A DNA stretch of 16,170 nucleotides, from positions 1 to 16,170 of the forward strand of contig JAEXVC010000023.1 of NCBI GenBank assembly GCA_023406715.1, in the 5' to 3' direction. The stretch is from Bacteroidota bacterium (GTDB lineage: Bacteria; Bacteroidota; Bacteroidia; Bacteroidales; Tenuifilaceae). The position numbers were made by a program, and so were the translations under genes. Below the pieces are notes generated by a model. It was given only the letters and a program-made list of their open reading frames with translations. It made no database searches and had not been told where the DNA came from. Within the stretch, counting starts at the first letter, position 1. Each line of letters opens with the position of its first letter. This document shows, in pieces, positions 1 to 5,364 of this stretch.

Positions 1-358
1 GCACGGTAGTTGTGAATTGCTTTCAGATTGTATCTTTGATATATTGGTCACAGCTCTAGGCGGCCTGATGATGGGTTTAAAACGGTTGTGAATTGCTTTC
101 AGATTGTATCTTTGATATATTGGTCACAGCCTATCATTGAAAAACCCCAAGAGACTCTCAGTTGTGAATTGCTTTCAGATTGTATCTTTGATATATTGGT
201 CACAGCGCATACTGATTTTTACAAGATGCTTACTGTTTTGTGAATTGCTTTCAGATTGTATCTTTGATATATTGGTCACAGCGTAGAGCTTCTTGAAGTT
301 ATCCATGTCGGGGTTGTGAATTGCTTTCAGATTGTATCTTTGATATATTGGTCACAGC
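1..358 (+). CRISPR. CRISPR array, 3' part, five 46-nt repeats with 30-nt spacers (type II-C-like)
   Basis: Five 46-nt repeats lie at 9-54, 85-130, 161-206, 237-282 and 313-358. They are separated by four spacers of exactly 30 nt (55-84, 131-160, 207-236, 283-312). Positions 1-8 are the end of another spacer, so the array continues beyond the left edge. Repeats are identical except the one at 237, whose first base is T instead of G. They begin GTTGTGAATTGC and end TTGGTCACAGC; the ends form a short inverted repeat (GTTGTGA/TCACAGC, one G-U pair). Length, spacer size and the GTTGTG start match what is known of Bacteroidota type II-C arrays, so crRNA orientation is inferred as plus strand. No cas gene or convincing tracrRNA is in the window, so subtype is inference. 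Which side holds the leader is unresolved; an AT-rich flank follows at 359-428. Confidence 0.97.
10..342 (+). promoter_or_regulatory. Promoter-like element inside each CRISPR repeat
   Basis: Every repeat contains TTG at repeat positions 2-4 and TATCTTTG at positions 23-30, with 18 nt between them. The -7-like boxes are at 31-38, 107-114, 183-190, 259-266 and 335-342. This fits the Bacteroidota primary-sigma consensus (TTG, about 17-23 nt, TAnnTTTG). In the repeat at 237 the variant first base turns the upstream element into a full TTTG. Initiation would fall in the last part of the repeat, giving a transcript of a few repeat bases, the spacer and the next repeat. Repeat-embedded promoters are established for type II-C arrays in Neisseria and Campylobacter; here it is an inference from sequence alone. 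Confidence 0.5.
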
Positions 359-428
359 ATAGGTGCAAACAAAATGCTGTCCAATAATAAGTTAAGACAA
401 GTTTTTTAATTTAAAAAAGTGACCAAAT

Positions 429-463
429 AAAAATCCTTGAGCGCAAATGCCCAAGGATTTTTT
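429..463. terminator. Bidirectional intrinsic terminator between the CRISPR array and cotH
   Basis: An 11-bp perfect stem, AAAAATCCTTG (429-439) with CAAGGATTTTT (452-462), encloses a 12-nt loop. T runs follow on both strands: 458-463 on plus and the complement of 429-433 on minus. It lies 18 bp beyond the stop codon of the minus-strand CotH gene and 70 bp after the last CRISPR repeat. It can therefore end both that mRNA and plus-strand crRNA transcription. Confidence 0.85.
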
Positions 464-480
464 ATTTCTATCTTAAACAT

Positions 481-2682
481 TTACTGTTTCACCACCCTAG
501 TTGTTCCCACAAACTCATTATTAACAAGTACCCTTACGAGGTATAATCCGGGCCTAACATTTACATTCTTTAAATTCAACTCAAAATTATCAATGCTTAC
601 CTCTGCGGATGTTGACCATACAGTATGGCCCGATATATCAACCAAATCTACCCTTGCTCTTCCAGGTTTATTATAGGCAACTATTAGGTTGAAATTATCG
701 ACAAATGGATTTGGATATGCTTTTACGGTTGGTTTATAATGGCCTAAATCGTCCATTCCGTCAACAACACAACTTCCGGGAATATTGCTATCGAGCCAAT
801 CCAAACGCTCCGAAATAAAGTTCTTCATGTAGTCAATCTCCTCCTCGTAGGAGTTGCCAATAAAGTAATTTGGCCAAACATAAACTCCAAAAATTGGGTA
901 TTTCTGGAAATTTCGTACCTGAGCCTCTGCAATTGCATTGGTGCAACTATCAACCAATGCGAAAATTGACTCTTCGCTTAGTTTACTTTTTCGCAAACTT
1001 TCCCAACGACATTTTAGCCTTGAGGTAAACCTGTTGTCCTGCATAAATTTACTCCACCAGAATGGCACCGGATAAGAGTCGTCGGGATGGATTGACTCAA
1101 ACACCCAGCCATCGGTTCTTTCTCCATAGTAGTAGTTAGCATTTCCAAAGGTTAAGTCGTAATCCCACATTGGCCCAAAGCGGAGCTTCCCTCCTTTGCT
1201 GTCCTTATCTTTATGTAGAAAAGTGCTAATCCTGTAGGCATCAATATTTTTTGAGAGTTCGTTAATAATAAAATAGTCTACCAACGAGGGCATATCAACA
1301 TACTTATAGTAACCTGTTGATATATTGTTCCAATTTGTTCCAGCAAGAGTATTCTCAAAGTTTGTAATATAGTTTTGGATATAGTTCTTTTGAGAAGGAA
1401 TTAGCCTTTCAGTTTTTGGGTAATGCCAGTAAAACAACACCTGGTTCCCATTGGTGTTGTAGGGTGAACTCCATGCAAACTCGTCCCAATCGCCTTTGTC
1501 AATTTTCACAATATAACCGCCGGTTAAATCGTCACCCTGAATGTCTGTTTCATCGAGTTTTGAAATATCAACTCGACTTTTATCGTGACGTATTTTTTCG
1601 ACCAGAATGTACAGTCCAGCATAATCGTCATTAATTAACACTTCGCAGAAAGCGGTTCGTGGGGCATAGGAGCCAAATCGTCGACCCAAAGCATAACTAA
1701 GGGCATTCCTAATTAACGATTTATCGTTATAAGGCCCATAAAGTACCCAGTCGTTGCCAGCAGGCATTCCAAGTAAAGAAGCATCAATATTATTCTCCAA
1801 AACATCTATCAACTCAATATTATAATTCTTTTTGGGCCAATCGTTGAAAAACGAAGACTGTCCATGATACTCAATATGAATTGAGCCATTATAGGTGAAT
1901 CTTGTATCGGAAATGGAGTTACGCCCATCCTTGTTGTCAACAACTTTCATTGAAGCAACAATATCTTCATCCCTATTAATGTTTTGTCCATGAGTATCAA
2001 TAATAATTATGGGCAAATTACTGTTGAGATTCTCAACTGGTGCAACAAACCAACTTGGGGTGGTTGAAAAGTATTGAGTGGTTGACGAAATCCCAAACGA
2101 TAGGTAAGGCCGAAGGCTCAAATCCGACGATGAGTTTGATGTATTATGAACCTCTAGCGCTAATACATTTTCGCCTTGCACAAGTATTGACTGAAGTTGG
2201 TTGTAGTTAAGGTAGAAGGCCTGGGGTGTTCCCCCGCTATACATAACAGCCTCCCTATCGGTATTAGAAGGTGTATCCCACTGAACATTTGCACTGCCAA
2301 GACCAGCTGAACGAGCAACCTCAACACCATTTATCCAAGCAATAAAAGCATCGTCATAATCGACGTGAAGCAGAGCTGCAGCAATATCATTTTTATTGGA
2401 AATGGTAAATGATTTCCTTATGCTTACCGATAGGCAGTTTGAAGTTACTGTTATATCATCGTTATCGCCATACCCAAAACCGCCATTTCCAAGTAGCCAT
2501 CCTGAATCATTAAAACCTACAGTGTTCCAGCCGTTAGGCGATGCTGACTCGTTAACCCTATATCGCCATTGATTTTCGGAAAACACAGCAGTTTCCCAAT
2601 GATTAACTGACTGCGAAAAACCATTTTCGATGTTAACAATTAATATTATTAATAGGACTGAAAAGAAACGGGCTACATGCAT
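481..2682 (-). CDS. Secreted CotH-family protein with T9SS C-terminal sorting domain
   Basis: I chose ATG at 2682 (733 aa). The longer frame starts with TTG at 2739 and would put 19 extra residues before a good signal peptide (residues 1 to about 24, FFSVLLIILIV core, ending GFSQ). About residues 30-195 look like a jelly-roll/carbohydrate-binding-like domain (WRYRVNE, GFNDSGW, GFGYGD, WINGVEVAR, NVLALEVHN). About 230-580 is the CotH domain, with EYHGQSS, YAPRTAFCEVLIND-YAGLYILVEKI and GPMWDYDLTFGN (WDYD at 506-509). The last 80 residues are a type A T9SS sorting tail (YPNPF at 656-660; GLYLVRVLV near the end). CotH proteins are atypical kinase-fold proteins; the substrate here is unknown. By family knowledge it would cross the outer membrane through T9SS and be released or surface-anchored. 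It is a single-gene unit, flanked by its own terminator and that of the hit gene. Confidence 0.9.
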   Translation of the reverse strand: MHVARFFSVLLIILIVNIENGFSQSVNHWETAVFSENQWRYRVNESASPNGWNTVGFNDSGWLLGNGGFGYGDNDDITVTSNCLSVSIRKSFTISNKNDIAAALLHVDYDDAFIAWINGVEVARSAGLGSANVQWDTPSNTDREAVMYSGGTPQAFYLNYNQLQSILVQGENVLALEVHNTSNSSSDLSLRPYLSFGISSTTQYFSTTPSWFVAPVENLNSNLPIIIIDTHGQNINRDEDIVASMKVVDNKDGRNSISDTRFTYNGSIHIEYHGQSSFFNDWPKKNYNIELIDVLENNIDASLLGMPAGNDWVLYGPYNDKSLIRNALSYALGRRFGSYAPRTAFCEVLINDDYAGLYILVEKIRHDKSRVDISKLDETDIQGDDLTGGYIVKIDKGDWDEFAWSSPYNTNGNQVLFYWHYPKTERLIPSQKNYIQNYITNFENTLAGTNWNNISTGYYKYVDMPSLVDYFIINELSKNIDAYRISTFLHKDKDSKGGKLRFGPMWDYDLTFGNANYYYGERTDGWVFESIHPDDSYPVPFWWSKFMQDNRFTSRLKCRWESLRKSKLSEESIFALVDSCTNAIAEAQVRNFQKYPIFGVYVWPNYFIGNSYEEEIDYMKNFISERLDWLDSNIPGSCVVDGMDDLGHYKPTVKAYPNPFVDNFNLIVAYNKPGRARVDLVDISGHTVWSTSAEVSIDNFELNLKNVNVRPGLYLVRVLVNNEFVGTTRVVKQ

Positions 2683-2780
2683 AATATTGCTATAAATTCG
2701 GGGCAAGGTATAAAAAAAGTAGTTATCAAAATTTGACAAAGTGCAGTTTTGTAAAATAATGAATCTTGTGTTTTTTCAAC

Positions 2781-2810
2781 AAAAAACTGCCTCAGTCTTT
2801 GAGGCAGTTT
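2781..2810 (-). terminator. Intrinsic terminator of the greA-hit operon
   Basis: An 11-bp perfect stem, AAACTGCCTCA (2784-2794) with TGAGGCAGTTT (2800-2810), has a 5-nt loop. On the minus strand it is followed by six T (complement of 2781-2786). It begins 12 bp after the stop codon of the HIT gene, in the right orientation to end that transcript. Confidence 0.93.
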
Positions 2811-2822
2811 CTGGTATTGCGA

Positions 2823-3218
2823 TTATTTAAATTCTTTAGAAATATTGCTTGCAATTTCAATAAACCTTTCCGGTGTTAACTTCAATTTTGGCTTATGAAA
2901 ATCGATATCCGATTCCCTGTTTAGTGGAACCAAATGTATATGCGCATGAGGTACTTCAAGTCCCAAAACTGCAACACCAATTCGCTTGCAGGGCACAACT
3001 TTTTCAACCGCTTTTGCCACACGTTGGGCAAATAGCGTAAGTCCCGAAAGTGTTTCGGGGTCGAGGTCGAACAGATAGTCAACCTCCTGCTTAGGAATAA
3101 CTAGCGTATGTCCTTCGGCCAACGGGTTGATATCCAAAAAGGCATAAAACCTCTCATCTTCGGCTACCTTGTACGAGGTGATTTCACCTTTTACAATACG
3201 AGAGAAGATAGTTGCCAT
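2823..3218 (-). CDS. HIT family nucleotide-binding protein (Hint-like)
   Basis: This 131-aa protein is the full length of a single-domain HIT protein. The histidine triad is at H91-A-H93-I-H95 followed by LVP, the nucleotide-phosphate binding and hydrolysis motif. The other family landmarks are FSRIVKGEI at 5-13, FYAFLDINPLAEGHTLVIPK at 24-43 and the variable C-terminal tail. HIT proteins of this branch hydrolyse the bond between a nucleoside monophosphate and a leaving group (AMP-lysine or phosphoramidate type substrates in the Hint group); the cellular substrate here is not predictable. It starts with ATG, 12 bp downstream of the greA stop and without a Shine-Dalgarno, so it is most likely the second gene of a greA-hit operon, an arrangement common in Bacteroidota. 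The protein has no signal peptide and should be cytoplasmic. Confidence 0.95.
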   Translation of the reverse strand: MATIFSRIVKGEITSYKVAEDERFYAFLDINPLAEGHTLVIPKQEVDYLFDLDPETLSGLTLFAQRVAKAVEKVVPCKRIGVAVLGLEVPHAHIHLVPLNRESDIDFHKPKLKLTPERFIEIASNISKEFK

Positions 3219-3230
3219 ATATTTTTGATT

Positions 3231-3704
3231 TTAAAGGGAAATATCGAGAATTTTAAAACTCATCATCCCCGAGGGAACTTGAACCTCAACCTCATCGCCA
3301 ACCTTCTTACCAATCAATGCTTTTGCAATTGGAGTAGCTATGGAGAGTTTTCCTTCCTTAAGGTTAGCCTCCGATTCCGCCACCAATGTATAAACCAACT
3401 CTGCATTGGTTTTAAGGTTTTTAATTTTAACCTTGTTTAATATCTGGACTTTATCGGTATCAATTTTCGATTCGTCAATAATTCTGGCATTGGCAATTGT
3501 GTCCTCTAACTTCGAGATACGAAGTTCCAACATTCCTTGAGCCTCCTTCGCAGCATCGTACTCGGCATTTTCAGACAAGTCACCTTTATCCCTAGCTTCG
3601 GCAATCATTCTTGAAATAGCAGGGCGCTCTACGCATTTTAGGTGATCCACCTCGCTGCGTAGTTTCATTAAACCTTCTTCGGTTAAATAAATAACTTTGG
3701 ACAT
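3231..3704 (-). CDS. greA: Transcription elongation factor GreA
   Basis: This 157-aa protein is the normal GreA length. The N-terminal coiled-coil hairpin (about 1-75) carries the tip motif ARDKGDLSENAEYDAAKE, with the acidic pair D42 and E45. These correspond to the residues that place Mg2+ in the RNA polymerase secondary channel for cleavage of backtracked RNA. The C-terminal FKBP-like half (about 80-157) has the typical SIATPIAKALIGKKVGDEVEVQVPSG. The ATG at 3704 is preceded by AAGGAGGT at 3709-3716, an unusually complete Shine-Dalgarno for this phylum. It is the first gene of the greA-hit operon. The leader (3705 to about 3762) also contains a terminator-like hairpin (3728-3758), described separately, which suggests control by attenuation. 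Confidence 0.98.
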   Translation of the reverse strand: MSKVIYLTEEGLMKLRSEVDHLKCVERPAISRMIAEARDKGDLSENAEYDAAKEAQGMLELRISKLEDTIANARIIDESKIDTDKVQILNKVKIKNLKTNAELVYTLVAESEANLKEGKLSIATPIAKALIGKKVGDEVEVQVPSGMMSFKILDISL

Positions 3705-3708
3705 TTTT

Positions 3709-3716
3709 ACCTCCTT
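3709..3716 (-). promoter_or_regulatory. Strong Shine-Dalgarno of greA
   Basis: The minus strand reads AAGGAGGT, ending 4 nt before the ATG at 3704. This is a full match to the 16S anti-Shine-Dalgarno. Bacteroidota mRNAs mostly lack such sites because their ribosomes sequester the anti-Shine-Dalgarno, and the hit, porX and tsaE starts in this window have none. Confidence 0.8.
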
Positions 3717-3727
3717 GTATATGAAAT

Positions 3728-3758
3728 AAAAAAGAATCCCGACATCTCGGAACTCTTT
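3728..3758 (-). terminator. Terminator-like hairpin in the greA leader (possible attenuator)
   Basis: On the minus strand a 12-bp stem pairs 3758-3747 with 3742-3731, with a 4-nt loop GATG. Ten pairs are Watson-Crick and two are G-U. The complement of 3728-3733 gives six U at the 3' side. On the plus strand the G-U positions become mismatches, so the structure favours minus-strand RNA. It lies between the predicted greA -7 element (3766-3773) and the Shine-Dalgarno (3709-3716). It could also end transcription from the upstream minus-strand pair (3869-4902), which has no other visible terminator. Confidence 0.75.
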
Positions 3759-3765
3759 TGTTTTG

Positions 3766-3773
3766 CAAATATA
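3766..3773 (-). promoter_or_regulatory. Predicted greA -7 promoter element
   Basis: The minus strand reads TATATTTG, an exact TAnnTTTG match, 62 nt before the start codon. The only nearby upstream TTG is 14 nt away, closer than the usual 17-23, so the -33 element is weak. Transcription would start near 3762, just before the leader hairpin. Confidence 0.5.
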
Positions 3774-3868
3774 ACGTTTTTTTAATACAAAAGCTTAGTT
3801 GATATTCAAAATTGTTTTGTTAAAAAATGCAACTACAAACTAAAAACAACCCTCACAATAACAATCTG

Positions 3869-4504
3869 TTATATGTATTTTGGGCGCATAATCTCAGAGT
3901 AGATGATGGCTTTTTTAGCATCAAACTCATCAGCTACTGTAACTGCCGACTCCTCCATCTCCATGGCCTTTTCGTGCTCAAAAATCATATCGGGCATTTC
4001 TTCCTCTGAGTCATCCCTTACAGAAAGGCTCTCGTAGTTGAACTCTTCAATTGACGATTCGATGCTTATAGGGTTGTCAATAGTAGAAAAAATGGCGTTC
4101 TCAGGAGTATCAAGAAGTTTCGAGTTGACTGTTGTATAAAGTTTTTCTTCGCTTATATTCTCGTATCTCTGTTCGTATTCAATTGATTTTACAGGCTCTT
4201 CCTTTACCTCGTAACTCCAATACTGAGGTGCTTTTTCTTCCTGCGGCTCTTGTTTTTTTGATGGAATTTCTTCGTAATCATCTTCCTCAGCATACCATTC
4301 AGGTTGCTCTTTTTGAGGTTTAGGCTCTTGGCCTTTCCCCATAAGGATTTCCTGTAGAATATCGGCAGGGTCTCTTAGCACCTCTTCGGGTTGAGGCTCA
4401 GCAGATTTTCTCTTAGCGGCATCCTTCTTTTTTTTGTTGGCCACAGCATTAACAATAGCCAAAACAATGGCAATGATTATATAAATATAGTCTCCTGCAT
4501 CCAT
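3869..4504 (-). CDS. Acidic single-pass membrane protein, function unknown
   Basis: I do not recognise this 211-aa protein. One hydrophobic segment at about residues 6-23 (YIYIIIAIVLAIVNAVA) is followed at once by a basic patch (KKKKDAAKRK). By the positive-inside rule this puts the N-terminus outside and the rest in the cytoplasm. The remainder is low-complexity and very rich in Glu, Pro and Gln, with repeated PQ/KP/EE stretches and no recognisable fold; it is probably largely disordered. It starts at ATG 4504, 5 bp after the stop of the basic lipoprotein gene, so the two are probably co-transcribed from the 4902 side. Composition and clean codon structure support a real gene, but no function can be assigned. 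Confidence 0.75.
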   Translation of the reverse strand: MDAGDYIYIIIAIVLAIVNAVANKKKKDAAKRKSAEPQPEEVLRDPADILQEILMGKGQEPKPQKEQPEWYAEEDDYEEIPSKKQEPQEEKAPQYWSYEVKEEPVKSIEYEQRYENISEEKLYTTVNSKLLDTPENAIFSTIDNPISIESSIEEFNYESLSVRDDSEEEMPDMIFEHEKAMEMEESAVTVADEFDAKKAIIYSEIMRPKYI

Positions 4505-4509
4505 AGTGT

Positions 4510-4902
4510 TTACTTTTTATACTTCCAAAGTTTTAGCCGTTGACGTAAGCTACGTTTACCGTTATTTTGCTCTGCTTCGTTTCTTGTTTCTTTCATTCTC
4601 TTCTGAACTTCAGGTGTTTGCTTATCCATATGCCTTTTCTGAAGTTTAGCCTCAGCTCGTTCCGATTTCTTCTTAATATTTCTTAAATTCCTATCGGATT
4701 TTCTGGTTATTCTTGCATTTCGACGTTTATGCCAAAATGCCTGACGCGCTCTTTTTCGTTGCTCGCGGTTACTTTTCCATTCCGACTTACCCGGAACTGA
4801 TTTTACCGTTTGCGGGGCTAAATCCTTGGAGCAACTAAAAGTTGTTACAACCAAAATTAACCATAAAAAGAAAACCTTTTTGTAAATTTGCACAAAATTC
4901 AA
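4510..4902 (-). CDS. Small, highly basic lipoprotein, function unknown
   Basis: This 130-aa protein has a lipoprotein signal: basic n-region (QIYKK), hydrophobic core (VFFLWLILVV) and lipobox TFSC with Cys24. The mature part is dominated by Lys and Arg (SNREQRKRARQAF, HKRRNARITRKSDRN, KKSERAEAKLQKRH) and ends in KLWKYKK. It has no domain I recognise. The start is TTG at 4902, supported by a strong Shine-Dalgarno, GGAGGTGA, about 10 nt upstream on the minus strand (4909-4916); a GTG at codon 4 is the only close alternative. It is the first gene of a probable two-gene unit with 3869-4504, and starts 15 bp from the divergent gene at 4918. Very basic small lipoproteins occur in Bacteroidota genomes, but I know of no established role for this one. 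Confidence 0.72.
   Translation of the reverse strand: MNFVQIYKKVFFLWLILVVTTFSCSKDLAPQTVKSVPGKSEWKSNREQRKRARQAFWHKRRNARITRKSDRNLRNIKKKSERAEAKLQKRHMDKQTPEVQKRMKETRNEAEQNNGKRSLRQRLKLWKYKK
4883..4890 (+). promoter_or_regulatory. Predicted -7 element for the Rieske-like lipoprotein gene
   Basis: TAAATTTG, an exact TAnnTTTG match, ends 27 nt before the ATG at 4918 and would start transcription near 4895. It lies inside the first codons of the opposite-strand gene that starts at 4902. No TTG is found at the usual upstream distance, so the -33 element is absent or diverged. Confidence 0.45.
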
Positions 4903-4917
4903 TTTAAATCACCTCCA

Positions 4918-5349
4918 ATGAGAGCAAAAATAGCTTTTCTTTTTCAAATATTAATTATTTCAATTGTTGCGTTCGGATGTGGAACAGATGAACCCGAAAT
5001 AGTACCCGACGTTTACGTTAACTTTGATTTTAGCACTCAGGAACCCGAATTCATTAACCTTAATGTGATTTTTGGCGCTGCAAAGAAAACAGGTGTTGGG
5101 TATAACAATAATGGAGTGATTGTTTTTAGAGCCGACCAGAACGATTATAAAGCCTTTGATGCAACATGCCCTCAGCATATTGAAACTAAAACACCTGTAA
5201 CTTTAAATTCAAACGGAACAGGCAAGGCTACTTGCCCAACATGCAATACTGTTTACTATTTAATGAATAATGGGTATCCTGCTAACGGATATAAACTAAA
5301 ACAGTACAGAACAATAGTAAATGGAGACTTTATTCGAGTAACCAATTAG
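4918..5349 (+). CDS. Rieske-like lipoprotein with altered ligand motif
   Basis: The ATG at 4918 gives 143 aa. A longer frame from TTG 4888 would add 10 residues before the signal peptide and is unlikely. Residues 1-21 form a lipoprotein signal (MRAKIAFLFQ, hydrophobic core, lipobox AFGC with Cys21). The C-terminal half has the layout of a Rieske domain: VIVFRADQNDYKAFDATCPQH, a loop, CPTCNTVYYLMNNGYP, then YKLKQYRTIVNGDFIRV. The candidate ligands are C84-P-Q-H87 and C106-P-T-C109. Canonical Rieske proteins use C-x-H and C-x2-H, so this has only one of the two histidines and wider first-pair spacing. It may bind a [2Fe-2S] cluster differently, bind zinc, or have lost the metal. Expected location is the periplasmic face of a membrane. 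It converges with the sulfatase gene, leaving 15 bp between stop codons. Confidence 0.85.
   Translation: MRAKIAFLFQILIISIVAFGCGTDEPEIVPDVYVNFDFSTQEPEFINLNVIFGAAKKTGVGYNNNGVIVFRADQNDYKAFDATCPQHIETKTPVTLNSNGTGKATCPTCNTVYYLMNNGYPANGYKLKQYRTIVNGDFIRVTN
4925..4932 (-). promoter_or_regulatory. Predicted -7 element for the basic lipoprotein operon
   Basis: The minus strand reads TATTTTTG, an exact TAnnTTTG match. Transcription would start near 4920, about 18 nt before the TTG start at 4902, with the GGAGGTGA Shine-Dalgarno inside that leader. The element lies within codons 3-5 of the divergent gene at 4918. No TTG is found at the usual -33 distance. Confidence 0.4.
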
Positions 5350-5364
5350 TCTCTTTTGTTAAAA

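Noticed and set aside
55..312. Spacers that read as open frames (for example 283-312 on the minus strand), hinting at protospacer coding strand.
   Set aside because: Thirty bases without a stop in one of six frames is expected by chance. No target can be named without a database search, and I saw no match inside this window.
402..418. AT-only near-palindrome TTTTTTAATTTAAAAAA.
   Set aside because: It has no GC pairs and is imperfect at the centre. In such AT-rich DNA it does not support a hairpin or binding site.
376..470. Possible tracrRNA downstream of the array: GCTGTCCAATA at 376-386 resembles the reverse complement of the repeat's 3' end, followed by a terminator hairpin about 50 nt later.
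   Set aside because: Only 11 bases match, with a 2-nt gap, and the part that should pair with the repeat's 5' half (GCAATTCACAAC) is absent. Pairing with mature crRNA would not be possible, so this is probably chance or a decayed fragment.
437..676. Plus-strand open frame of 79 codons over the 3' end of the CotH gene.
   Set aside because: It lies antisense to the conserved sorting domain, begins inside the terminator and has no recognisable protein features.
2683..2739. A 19-residue N-terminal extension of the CotH protein from TTG 2739.
   Set aside because: It would place polar residues before a normal signal peptide; ATG 2682 gives a standard signal.
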